Positions 32,989 to 40,596 of a DNA stretch of 64,000 nucleotides are shown here, piece after piece (within the stretch, counting starts at the first letter, position 1; every line of letters begins with the position of its first letter). A program made the position numbers and the translations under genes. The notes below the pieces were generated by a model. That model had not been told where the DNA came from, searched no databases, and saw only the letters and a list, made by a program, of their open reading frames with translations. Origin of the DNA: Haloferax sp. Q22 (GTDB taxonomy: Archaea > Halobacteriota > Halobacteria > Halobacteriales > Haloferacaceae); NCBI RefSeq assembly GCF_001482285.1, contig NZ_LOEP01000023.1, positions 1 to 64,000 of the forward strand. The letters are read 5' to 3'.

Positions 32989-34248
32989 CTACTCGGCGAG
33001 GTGTTCGAGGACCGCTTCGGTGTCGTTCGGGACGGGTTCGGGGTCGTCGCCCGCTTCGAACGCCGCGTCGGGGTCCTTCAGCAGGTGGCCCGTCGTGAGA
33101 CAGACGACGTGTTCGTCCTCGGAGACGACGCCCTCGGTGCGGAGTTTGCGGAGACCGGCGACGGAGGCGGCGGAGGCGGGTTCGACGCCGACGCCCTCGG
33201 CCGCGAGGTCGCGCTGTGCCTCGGTGATTTCCTCGTCGGAGACGGCGACGGCCGTGCCGTCCGTCTCGCGGATGCCGGGGAGCGCCTTCGGCGCGTTGAC
33301 CGGGTTGCCGATTCGGATGGCGGTCGCGCGCGTCTCGACTTCCTCCCAGCGCTGGGTGTCGTCCCAGCCGTTCTCGACGGCCTCGACCATCGGGGCCGCG
33401 CCTTCGGCCTGCACGCCGGTCAGTTTCGGCACGTCCTCGACGTCGAGCGCGCCCGACTGAACGAGTTCGCGGAACGCCTTGTAGAGCGCGGAGGTGTTGC
33501 CCGCGTTGCCGACGGGGAGGACGATTCGGTCCGGGTAGGTGCCGTAGTCCTCGTGGAACTCCTCTAAGATTTCGAGGCCGATGGTCTTCTGGCCCTCCAA
33601 GCGGAAGGGGTTCAGCGAGTTGAGGAGGTACGCCTCACCGCGGGCGGCGAGGTCCTGTACGATGTCGAGACAGGAGTCGAAGTTGCCGTCCACTTCGAGG
33701 ATGCGCGCGTCGTGGAGCGATGCCTGCGCGATTTTCCCGGCGGCGACCTTCCCGGCGGGGAGGAGCACGAGCGTCTCCATCCCGCCGCGCGCGCCGTAGG
33801 CGGCGAGCGCGGCCGAGGTGTTGCCGGTCGAGGCACACGCGAGGCGGCCGACACCGAGTTCCTTCGCCACGCGGACGCCGACGGTCATGCCGCGGTCCTT
33901 GAACGAGCCGGTGGGGTTCATCCCCTCGTGTTTGACGCGGAGGGTCTCGACGCCCACGTCGGCTTCGAGGCGGGGTACCTCGTGCAGGGGCGTCGCGCCC
34001 TCGGGGAGCGAGACGCCCTCCTCGAAGGGGAGCGCGGCGTTGTAGCGCCAGACGCCGCGGCCCTCGAAGTCGTCCCACGTCGGCGGGGACGCGTAGCGGA
34101 CCTCGAGGAGGCCGTCGCAGTCGTCGCAGGTGTACCGAACGTCCTCGAACGGCGCGAACTGCGCGCCGCACGCGATACATTCGAGCCAGGTGCCGTCGTC
34201 GGCGACGGATGGCTCCTCGGGGGCGGGTGCCGTGAGTTCGAGGCTCAT
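32989..34248 (-). CDS. thrC: threonine synthase
   Basis: This PLP enzyme converts O-phosphohomoserine to threonine. The 419-residue protein begins with a zinc-ribbon-like segment (C24, C27, C41, C44), common in archaeal ThrC. K117 in NPTGSFKDRGMT is the PLP lysine, followed by ACASTGNTSAALAAYGARGG and, further on, PVGNAGNTSALYKAFREL. The ATG at 34248 was chosen over an in-frame start 51 bases upstream because it begins the conserved N-terminal extension directly. A TrmB-type regulator lies upstream on the same strand, 96 bases away. Confidence 0.93.
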   Translation of the reverse strand: MSLELTAPAPEEPSVADDGTWLECIACGAQFAPFEDVRYTCDDCDGLLEVRYASPPTWDDFEGRGVWRYNAALPFEEGVSLPEGATPLHEVPRLEADVGVETLRVKHEGMNPTGSFKDRGMTVGVRVAKELGVGRLACASTGNTSAALAAYGARGGMETLVLLPAGKVAAGKIAQASLHDARILEVDGNFDSCLDIVQDLAARGEAYLLNSLNPFRLEGQKTIGLEILEEFHEDYGTYPDRIVLPVGNAGNTSALYKAFRELVQSGALDVEDVPKLTGVQAEGAAPMVEAVENGWDDTQRWEEVETRATAIRIGNPVNAPKALPGIRETDGTAVAVSDEEITEAQRDLAAEGVGVEPASAASVAGLRKLRTEGVVSEDEHVVCLTTGHLLKDPDAAFEAGDDPEPVPNDTEAVLEHLAE

Positions 34249-34344
34249 TGCTCGGGCGGTGGCACCAGAGGGACAAAAGCGGGCGGGTTTGGGCGGCACC
34301 TGCCGGGCGACGACCTCGTCGGGAACGCGGTCGACCGGGGAGGA

Positions 34345-34716
34345 CTACGACTCGCCGAAGGCGTCGATACGGGCGTGCACGTCCTCTGCCCACTCGTCGA
34401 GGGAGGCGTGCATCATCTCCTTGGCCTCGGGAAGCGGGGTCGCCGTGTACTGGTAGACGTAGCCGCCGGGGTCGAGCAGGCGGCGCTTGCGCTCGGTGAG
34501 TCCCTTGTCGAGGAGCGTCGTCAGAGAACGGTTGACGTTGCTCCGGTCGCGGTCGAGCACCTCCGCCAGTTCGGCGACGGTGCTGCCGGGGTTGTCGAGT
34601 AGTGCGAGGTACGTTCGGCTTTCGTGGCTCTGGATACCGAAGACGCACGCGAGGACCTGTCCGAAGTTCGGGTCCTCGGTCTCCATCAGTTCGCCCATGT
34701 CCGGTGCGTCGGCCAT
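34345..34716 (-). CDS. TrmB-type helix-turn-helix transcription regulator
   Basis: A 123-residue regulator. The HTH lies at about residues 30-85: ESRTYLALLDNPGSTVAELAEVLDRDRSNVNRSLTTLLDKGLTERK (given in pieces, the recognition helix is RDRSNVNRSLTTLL), followed by a wing, GGYVYQYTATPL, and a C-terminal helix. This is the TrmB N-terminal domain without a sugar-binding domain. The ATG at 34716 sits 27-30 bases after CTTTAATCC, so the gene is leaderless; a GTG six bases upstream is less likely. It lies between a small gene of unknown function and thrC. Whether it controls thrC is open. Confidence 0.8.
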   Translation of the reverse strand: MADAPDMGELMETEDPNFGQVLACVFGIQSHESRTYLALLDNPGSTVAELAEVLDRDRSNVNRSLTTLLDKGLTERKRRLLDPGGYVYQYTATPLPEAKEMMHASLDEWAEDVHARIDAFGES

Positions 34717-34795
34717 GCACACCTATTCGCCGTGCGCCGGATTAAAGCCTCACCTACAGGCGAGCGAGCGGTCGCCCGCGGACGGGGTGTCGCGG

Positions 34796-35035
34796 CTACT
34801 CCGCCTTCGCGTAGCCCATCTTCAGCACGCAGGCTCGCATCCCGTCTTCGTCGTCGTGTTTGTGGAGCGTCGTCGGCGTGTCGCAGTAAAAGACCGTGCC
34901 GTCGTGGCGGAGCGTCACCTCGTGGATACCGCCGAGCATCTCCGCTTGGACGACGACGCGGCGACCCTCGCGGAGCGCGTCGAGGATTTCGTCTGCGGTC
35001 AGTTCGCCGGACTCGACTCGAAGCGGCTCGGGCAT
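34796..35035 (-). CDS. small haloarchaeal protein, function unknown
   Basis: A 79-residue acidic protein starting MPEPLRVESGELTADEIL. It has a helix (TADEILDALREGRRVVVQAEM), then strands (GIHEVTLRHDGTVFYCDTPTT) and a His/Asp turn, and ends in CVLKMGYAKAE. There are two Cys residues but no zinc motif. It resembles short sensor or DUF proteins found next to regulators in haloarchaea. A CAATACTGA element lies some 33 bases before the ATG. A longer frame exists upstream but passes through a tandem repeat. Together with the TrmB-type gene 79 bases downstream it could form a two-gene unit. Confidence 0.6.
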   Translation of the reverse strand: MPEPLRVESGELTADEILDALREGRRVVVQAEMLGGIHEVTLRHDGTVFYCDTPTTLHKHDDEDGMRACVLKMGYAKAE

Positions 35036-35070
35036 ACCGGAGGGTCGCGGGCGAACGGTATCAGTATTGT

Positions 35071-35115
35071 CGATGACGGCGGACACCGATGACGGCGGAC
35101 GCCGATGACGGCGAC
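35071..35115. repeat. 16-bp tandem repeat, about 2.8 copies
   Basis: CGATGACGGCGGAC begins at 35071, 35087 and 35103, a period of 16 bases, with small differences in the last unit. It lies in the 115-base gap between two minus-strand genes and is a likely site of strain-to-strain length change. Confidence 0.85.
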
Positions 35116-35150
35116 CGCGTTCGACGAGTCGAATCAGCGCGAGACGCGAG

Positions 35151-35843
35151 TCAGTTCGTCGTGGATTTGGACCGCTGTTCGTCGTCCGTCACCGGAACCT
35201 CCACGCCCTCGACGACCTCCGCGACCTCGGTCTCTTTCGGCGTGTCGATGTGCCAGCGGTCGATTTCGTCCTCGAAGTCCCGCAGCGTCTCCGACACCAT
35301 CGACTTCAGTTCGTCGTCGTTGACGTTCACCTCGAAGACGAACCGCTCGTCGCCGGAGCCGCGACCGACCCGCTGGATGTTCGCGCTCACGAGTTCGTTG
35401 TCGAAGTAGTACGGAGCCAACTGGGTCATCACGTTGCGGTAGACCGTGTCCTCGACCTTCCGCAGCGCCTTCCGACCGGCGGAGTCCGCCGCGCGGGCGA
35501 CGTAGTTGATAGAGTCCTGCCACGACTCGACGGCCCCTTCGTTGTCGCCCTCCTCGACCCGCTCGTAGGACCGGGAGAGCTTCTCGCCCGCCGTTTTGAG
35601 GTCGTCGTTGGGGGTCTTGCCAGCCTTCTCGCCCTCGCCCTCGCCGACGCTGGCTTGCTGGGCCGTCTTCTCGTTTACGTCCTCGCCGAGGCGCTCGTGG
35701 GACTTCGGTCGCCACTCGTCCCAGTCGTCGAAGGCGGCACCGTCGACGTCGGCGTCGCGGAGCGCGCGGGTGATTCGCTCCCCGTGTTCGACAACCTCGT
35801 CCCAGGTGCCGCGGCGTTTGAACCCGGAGATGCTCTCTTCCAT
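35151..35843 (-). CDS. DUF5828-like haloarchaeal protein
   Basis: A 230-residue very acidic, mainly helical protein: MEESISGFKRRGTWDEVVEHG at the start, a charged low-complexity stretch (GEGEGEKAGKTPNDD), helices around SWQDSINYVARAADSAGRKALRKVEDTVYRNVM (read in pieces) and a C-terminal strand-rich part, RFVFEVNVNDDELKSMVSE. Mitochondrial-import-like or enzymatic motifs are absent. The match to DUF5828, a family restricted to haloarchaea, is a recollection. A TATAAAC-containing box (about 35871-35877, read on the opposite strand as GTTTATA) sits 27-30 bases before the ATG, so the message is leaderless. Function unknown. Confidence 0.65.
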   Translation of the reverse strand: MEESISGFKRRGTWDEVVEHGERITRALRDADVDGAAFDDWDEWRPKSHERLGEDVNEKTAQQASVGEGEGEKAGKTPNDDLKTAGEKLSRSYERVEEGDNEGAVESWQDSINYVARAADSAGRKALRKVEDTVYRNVMTQLAPYYFDNELVSANIQRVGRGSGDERFVFEVNVNDDELKSMVSETLRDFEDEIDRWHIDTPKETEVAEVVEGVEVPVTDDEQRSKSTTN

Positions 35844-35916
35844 TGTCGTTGACGGGAGTACGTGCCAGACGGTATAAACTCTACGAGGAGACAGGTTCGC
35901 ACACGCATGGGAACGC

Positions 35917-36126
35917 CTAGCGGTCGCGGTAGACGAACCACTCGGCGGCCGCGTCGAGGCGGGCCGACACCGGACCGAGCCACGCCGCCGGCGACGCGAG
36001 TCGGAGTGCCGACTCGTCGAGTTCGATTCGGTCGTCACCGAGCGGGTCGCGGTCCCCGCTCCCGGTGGCGTCCACGACGGTGGTCATCGAACACCGGCCG
36101 CAGGCCTCGCGCTTCGGGTCTGCCAT
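35917..36126 (-). CDS. small haloarchaeal protein with one CxxC pair
   Basis: A 69-residue protein starting MADPKREACGRCSMTTVV. It has a single CGRC pair near the start, so a zinc site would need a dimer or another ligand. The remainder is acidic and helical, ending in WLGPVSARLDAAAEWFVYRDR. TTTATTCGTG, centred about 27 bases before the ATG at 36126, makes a leaderless start clear and rules out the longer frame upstream. It is divergent from the cupin operon, with the two promoters back to back in 88 bases. Function unknown. Confidence 0.65.
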   Translation of the reverse strand: MADPKREACGRCSMTTVVDATGSGDRDPLGDDRIELDESALRLASPAAWLGPVSARLDAAAEWFVYRDR

Positions 36127-36214
36127 GGGCCGCGATTCGTAACCTTCACGAATAAACCTTGGTTTCCGGACGGGTCGCGACGGGCTTATACGGTCGAACG
36201 TGTTGCTCCGTCTC

Positions 36215-36595
36215 ATGGGATATCGCGTCGTGGACGCAACCGCCGTCGAACCCGCCGACGACCGCCCGTGCGAACTCCGCCGCATCGGCGGCGCGGGCGG
36301 CTTAGAGACCGTCGCGCTCAACCGCTTCCGGGCCGCTCCCGGCGAGCAGGTGCCGCTTTCGTACCACTACCACACCGAACAGGAAGAGGCGTTCTACGTT
36401 CTCTCGGGCACGCTGTTCGTCGAGACGCCCGACGAGACGTTCGAAGTCGGCGCTGACGGCCTGTTCGTCGCCGACCCGGAAAGCCCCCATCGGGCGTACA
36501 ACCCCGAGGAAGCCGACGAGCCGGTCGAACTGCTCGCGCTCGGCTCGCCGGCCGTGTCGGGCGACGCGGTGGCCTACGACCCCGACGAGGAATGA
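36215..36595 (+). CDS. cupin-domain protein
   Basis: A 126-residue single-domain cupin. Motif 1 is HYHTEQEEAFYVLSG, giving metal ligands H51, H53 and a glutamate near 57-58. Motif 2 is around LFVADPESPHRAYN with the last histidine. The metal site is therefore complete and an enzyme or sensor role is possible. CTTATACGG (about 36186-36194) lies 27 bases before the ATG, which selects this start over one 15 bases upstream. The stop overlaps the next start (ATGA), so it is co-translated with the 216-residue protein downstream. Confidence 0.85.
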   Translation: MGYRVVDATAVEPADDRPCELRRIGGAGGLETVALNRFRAAPGEQVPLSYHYHTEQEEAFYVLSGTLFVETPDETFEVGADGLFVADPESPHRAYNPEEADEPVELLALGSPAVSGDAVAYDPDEE

Positions 36596-37242
36596 GGAGC
36601 GTCGAACCCGACGACGCCGAGGGAGCCGGAATGCAGGACGAGCCAAGCGGGGCGGACGCCGTTCCGGGTCCGGCCCTCGACCGCCCCGAGTGGGACGACG
36701 AGTACCTCGACCGGGTCGCCGAACGGCTCATGTACAACTACGACTTGGAGCGGGAGTACGTCGTCCGCGGCGAGCGATTCGACCTGTTCGGCTCGATGCG
36801 GATGGAGAGCCAAAAACAGTTCCTCCACCAGTCTATCAACTACGCCAACCACCACGCGATGGAGTACATGTTCGCGCGCCGAGTGGGGTCGGCGACGGTC
36901 GCCGAACTCGAACGGCTCGTCGAACTGGGTCACGAACTCGCCGACGAGTGGATAGAACCCGACGAGGAACACTACGGGACGGACTTCACCTTCGTCCTCG
37001 TCGCCGACGCGGTGTCGGACGAGGTTCGGTCGTTCGTCTCCGACTTCTCTGACCGGACGCTCCTGAAGTTCGGCTACTACGGCCACTACGAGGTGAATCT
37101 CGCCGTCGTCGCGCCGACCGACGAGGACGCCGTCGCCAGCCGCAACGCCGACTCGGTCGCCGCGTTCACGCTCTGGAGTGACGGCTCGCCGGCCGTCTCC
37201 GGCGGGCTGTTGCGCCGGCTCCTCGGAAAACTGCGTCCGTAA
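36592..37242 (+). CDS. haloarchaeal protein of unknown function, cupin operon partner
   Basis: A 216-residue soluble protein. After a disordered acidic start it has helices rich in Tyr, His and Asn (LMYNYDLEREYVVRGERFDL and QKQFLHQSINYANHHAMEYM), then a mixed alpha/beta region (FTFVLVADAVSDEVRSFVSD, LKFGYYGHYEVNLAVVAPT) and a basic end, RRLLGKLRP. No known motif is visible. The start overlaps the cupin stop by four bases, so the pair is an operon. Codon use is native. Its stop lies inside a seven-base A run that acts as a T-run for cstA on the other strand. Confidence 0.65.
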   Translation: MRSVEPDDAEGAGMQDEPSGADAVPGPALDRPEWDDEYLDRVAERLMYNYDLEREYVVRGERFDLFGSMRMESQKQFLHQSINYANHHAMEYMFARRVGSATVAELERLVELGHELADEWIEPDEEHYGTDFTFVLVADAVSDEVRSFVSDFSDRTLLKFGYYGHYEVNLAVVAPTDEDAVASRNADSVAAFTLWSDGSPAVSGGLLRRLLGKLRP

Positions 37243-37252
37243 AAAAAGCGGA
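37240..37252 (-). terminator. T-run terminator of cstA
   Basis: The minus strand reads CGCTTTTTTTACGG about 25-35 bases after the cstA stop codon. A run of seven T is the usual archaeal termination signal. On the plus strand it overlaps the stop codon of the convergent gene. Confidence 0.6.
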
Positions 37253-37276
37253 GTCGAAACGGCGAACGGCCGCGCG

Positions 37277-39097
37277 TCAGTCGTCGCTCGGCTGCGGACG
37301 ACCGCCGCCACCGCCGCCACCCGAACTCCGGGCGTCTTTGATGTTGTCGTAACCGATTTTCGCCAGCGACAGCGCGAGGTAGACGAGCACCAGCGCGAGG
37401 ACGATTTGGACGACCGCCGACACCATCGCGAAGGTGCCCGCCGAGGCCATCCACTCGGGGTTCAGGAACTTCGCGTAGAGGTTGTCGTGGAACGCGAGCC
37501 AGAGCAGACCCAGCGACGTGATGGTCGTCATGAGGGCCATCGGCAGACCCGTGCTGAGGAGCTGCTTGGAGTCGTCCCAGTTGGCCAGCCAGACGGTCGC
37601 GGTCAGGAGCGCCAGCGCGGCGAGCAGCTGGTTCGCGCCGCCGAACAGCTGCCAGAGCGTCAGCCACGAACCGCTCGTGATGAGGATGTACGCCGGCAGC
37701 GACTGCACGAACGCGTTGCCGTAGCGGTTGGTCGCGAACTCCTCGACCGGTGTCTCGGGCGTCCCGACGATTTCTTCCATCATGTAGCGACCGAGACGCA
37801 CGGCCGTGTCGGTCGACGTGAGGAGGAAACTGACCAGCACGAGGGCCATGAACGGCCCGCCGAAGTCAGTCGGGATGCCGAAGCTCGACAGGATGACGCC
37901 GCCGCCCGCCGCGAACGTCGGCAGGGCGAGGCCGATGCCGCCGCCCACGTCAGGCGCGATGATGGCGGCCGTCGCCAGCGCGACGGTGGCGAGGAGGCCC
38001 TCGCCGAGCATGCCGCCGTAGCCGATGACGCGCGCGTCGGACTCCTTGTTCAGTTGCTTCGAGGTCGTGCCCGACGAGACGAGCGAGTGGAACCCGCTGA
38101 TGGTCCCGCAGGCGATGGTGATGAACAGAAGCGGGAACAGCGGCGCACCGGAGCGGCCGATGAACCCGTAGTACGGTTCGAGGTTCGTCACGAGCGGCTG
38201 GGTCGGGTTCGTGAAGAACGTGCCCACGACGATGGCGACGAGCGCGCCGCCGACGCCCGCGTACAGCAGGAACGACGAGAGGTAGTCACGCGGTTGCAGG
38301 AGCACCCAGACCGGGAGGGCACTAGCGATGGCCCCGTAGACGAGGATGAGCGGCACCCACGCCGCGGTGTTCCCGTTGAACGAACTCGCACCGGGGAGCC
38401 ACGCGCCGGACCCGGAGAACAGGACGAACGTCTCGGCGGGCGCGCGGGCCGCAGGCTCGAACAGCGCAATCGGGAACTTAATCCCCGCGTAGACGCCGAT
38501 GAACATCGCGACGACGAACGCGAGCGTCCCCGGCAGGAACGGGAGGTTCAGTTGGTAGAGGTAGACGCCGAACAGCACCGCGAGGACGATGTACACCAGA
38601 CTCGCCGTGGCGGCCTCCGGATAGGCGTTAAACACGATGGCCACCACGAGGGCGAACACCGCGACGACGAGGACGATGGTGAGAAACGCGAACCACAACA
38701 GCATGTTCTTGCCGCGCTCGCCGACGTACTCGCCGATGATGTAGCCGATGGACTTCCCGTCGTGTCGCAGACTGCTCGACAGCGACACGAAGTCGTGAAC
38801 GCTCCCGAGAAGCGGGTTACCGATGGCAATCCACGCGAGTGCGGGGGCCCAACCCCACACCACGCCCGCCGTAATCGGACCGACAATCGGCGCGCCGCCT
38901 GCGATGCTCGAATAGTGATGCCCCAGTAACACCGGCTTTTTCGCCGGAACGTATTCTTTACCGTCTTCGTACTTGTGCGCTGGCGTCTCACGACTGTCGT
39001 CGAGTTCGACGAACTGCGCGAGATATCGGGAGTAACCGAGATACCCGACAGTAAACAACGCGAGTACCGTGACGACCAACCAAATGACTTGTACCAT
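37277..39097 (-). CDS. cstA: carbon starvation protein A family transporter
   Basis: A 606-residue inner-membrane protein with about 15-18 hydrophobic helices. CstA proteins take up pyruvate or peptides in bacteria. Family landmarks are GHHYSSIAGGAPIVGPITAGVVWGW (in pieces), FVSLSSSLRHDGKSIG, the central ACGTISGFHSLVSSGTTSKQL and the C-terminal helices ending in a Gly-rich tail. The ATG at 39097 begins at the first helix (MVQVIWLVVTVLALFTVGY); a GTG five codons upstream is possible. The upstream region carries two copies of ACGAAAATnCTCACC, which may be regulatory. Substrate in haloarchaea is not established. Confidence 0.92.
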   Translation of the reverse strand: MVQVIWLVVTVLALFTVGYLGYSRYLAQFVELDDSRETPAHKYEDGKEYVPAKKPVLLGHHYSSIAGGAPIVGPITAGVVWGWAPALAWIAIGNPLLGSVHDFVSLSSSLRHDGKSIGYIIGEYVGERGKNMLLWFAFLTIVLVVAVFALVVAIVFNAYPEAATASLVYIVLAVLFGVYLYQLNLPFLPGTLAFVVAMFIGVYAGIKFPIALFEPAARAPAETFVLFSGSGAWLPGASSFNGNTAAWVPLILVYGAIASALPVWVLLQPRDYLSSFLLYAGVGGALVAIVVGTFFTNPTQPLVTNLEPYYGFIGRSGAPLFPLLFITIACGTISGFHSLVSSGTTSKQLNKESDARVIGYGGMLGEGLLATVALATAAIIAPDVGGGIGLALPTFAAGGGVILSSFGIPTDFGGPFMALVLVSFLLTSTDTAVRLGRYMMEEIVGTPETPVEEFATNRYGNAFVQSLPAYILITSGSWLTLWQLFGGANQLLAALALLTATVWLANWDDSKQLLSTGLPMALMTTITSLGLLWLAFHDNLYAKFLNPEWMASAGTFAMVSAVVQIVLALVLVYLALSLAKIGYDNIKDARSSGGGGGGGRPQPSDD

Positions 39098-39120
39098 GGT
39101 ACGCTGCCCCACTCGGTGAC

Positions 39121-39212
39121 ACGAAAATGCTCACCTTAACGTTAACGATAGATAGGAATGTATCGTGTTCGAACGACAGGTTCAATCGGCGAGGGATACG
39201 AAAATTCTCACC
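39121..39212. repeat. pair of 15-bp direct repeats upstream of cstA
   Basis: ACGAAAATGCTCACC (39121-39135) and ACGAAAATTCTCACC (39198-39212) differ at one base and lie 77 bases apart in the 134-base gap between arsA and cstA. A GTTAACGTTAAGG-like element, the best TATA candidate for cstA, lies between them next to the first copy. Confidence 0.6.
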
Positions 39213-39231
39213 GCGGGGTCGGTTTACCCAC

Positions 39232-40197
39232 CTACTGAACGTCGGGCGCGGTGTCGATGTCGAGTTCGGCCGCGACCTCGCCGAGGAAGTCACCCTTGAC
39301 CTCGGCGACCCGCGTCTCGACGGCGGCGACGAGCGGCGGTGAAAAATTCTCGCGGAGGTCGGCGAGGCGCGCTCGTTCTGTCTTGACTCGTTCGCGCAAG
39401 AACGTCGCGCCCCGTCCCGACTCGTCGGGGTCGGGTTCGGGCGTGAGGCGGTTGACCGCGAGGCCGCGCACATCGAGGCCGTAGTCGTCGAGTTGGTCGA
39501 TGGCGCGCTCGGTCTCCCGGAGCGATAGCTCGTCGGGATTCACGACGAGGAAGAACGCGGCGTCGTCCTGCAGCGTCTCCTTGGCGAACGAGAAGTCGTC
39601 GCGGCGCTGTTCGAGGCGGGCGATGATGGGGTCGCCGTCCATCATCCGCCGCGGTTCGTTGTTGCCGATGGCCGCGCGCTCGAACAGTTTGACAGACTCC
39701 TTGCGCTTGTGGAGGAGTCGTTGAATCCAACCGTCGAGGTACTCCGGCAGCGAGAGCAGTCGGAGCGTCCCGCCGGTCGGCGAAGTGTCGAAGACGACGC
39801 GGTCGTACTCGTCGGCCGAGCGCATCACGTCGATGAAGCGGTCGAACAGCGCCGACTCGTACGCGCCGGGCGTCTGGTGGGCCATCTCTATCTGGCGGTC
39901 GATCTCGTTGACCATCGCCGGGCTGACTTGGTCGCCCATCGCCCGCTTGGTCTCCATGAGATGTTCGCGGACCTCCGTCTCGGGGTCGATTTCCATCGCG
40001 TCGAGGTTCGGTTCGTCGGCGACGGCCGCGGGCTCGTCGGTGAACGACTGGTCGAACACGTCGCTCGTGCTGTGGGCCGGGTCGGTCGAGACGAGGAGCG
40101 TCCGGACGCCGTCGCGGGCACACTTGACCGCGTAGGCGCTCGACATCGTCGTCTTGCCCACGCCGCCTTTGCCGCCGAAGAAGACGAATTTGCGCAT
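39232..40197 (-). CDS. ArsA/Get3-family ATPase
   Basis: A 321-residue single-domain ATPase. The deviant P-loop is FGGKGGVGKTT (residues 7-17), followed by STDPAHSTSDVFDQ, the switch segment YDRVVFDTSPTGGTLRLLSLPEYL near 135, and VVNPDELSLRETERAIDQL with LAVNRLTPEP near 240. Get3-type ATPases target tail-anchored membrane proteins and ArsA drives arsenite export. No arsB-like pump is here, so a Get3-like targeting role is more plausible. A small gene lies one base upstream and is surely co-transcribed. Confidence 0.88.
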   Translation of the reverse strand: MRKFVFFGGKGGVGKTTMSSAYAVKCARDGVRTLLVSTDPAHSTSDVFDQSFTDEPAAVADEPNLDAMEIDPETEVREHLMETKRAMGDQVSPAMVNEIDRQIEMAHQTPGAYESALFDRFIDVMRSADEYDRVVFDTSPTGGTLRLLSLPEYLDGWIQRLLHKRKESVKLFERAAIGNNEPRRMMDGDPIIARLEQRRDDFSFAKETLQDDAAFFLVVNPDELSLRETERAIDQLDDYGLDVRGLAVNRLTPEPDPDESGRGATFLRERVKTERARLADLRENFSPPLVAAVETRVAEVKGDFLGEVAAELDIDTAPDVQ

Positions 40198-40198
40198 G

Positions 40199-40495
40199 TT
40201 AGAAATGATACTGGTGACCCTTGCGTTCGAGGAGCGACCCGCGGTCCCACATCCGCCGCTCCCACGCCTCGAACTCGTCTTCGAGGAACGGGAGCAGTTC
40301 GGCGGTGTAGTACGAGATGGGCGAGGGGATACCGAACGCATCGGGGAAGCACGCGAGCATGAACGCGTCCTCGTCGTCCTCGGCCTGCTTTTCTATCTTC
40401 TCATAGGCGGGGTGCGAAATCATCCCGTGGTAGAGGCCGCGGAGCCACTCTTCGACGAGTTCGCGAAAGGATTCGATGCGCGCGGCGAGCGTCAT
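40199..40495 (-). CDS. small protein preceding the ArsA-family ATPase
   Basis: A 98-residue helical protein starting MTLAARIESFRELVEEWLRG. It has aromatic and acidic helices (HPAYEKIEKQAEDDEDAFML, YYTAELLPFLEDEFEAWERRM) and a basic end, ERKGHQYHF. No metal site is obvious apart from a few His. The ATG at 40495 is preferred to a GTG four codons upstream. Its stop codon is separated from the ArsA-family start by one base, so the two are probably translated together and may interact. Function unknown. Confidence 0.7.
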   Translation of the reverse strand: MTLAARIESFRELVEEWLRGLYHGMISHPAYEKIEKQAEDDEDAFMLACFPDAFGIPSPISYYTAELLPFLEDEFEAWERRMWDRGSLLERKGHQYHF

Positions 40496-40596
40496 CAGTT
40501 TACACACTCACCGGTTCCCGGGCAAAAGGGTATCGTTCACGAACGTCCACGCTGGATACCTGCGATTTCATATGTGCGGACCCGGTAGGCCCGCTC

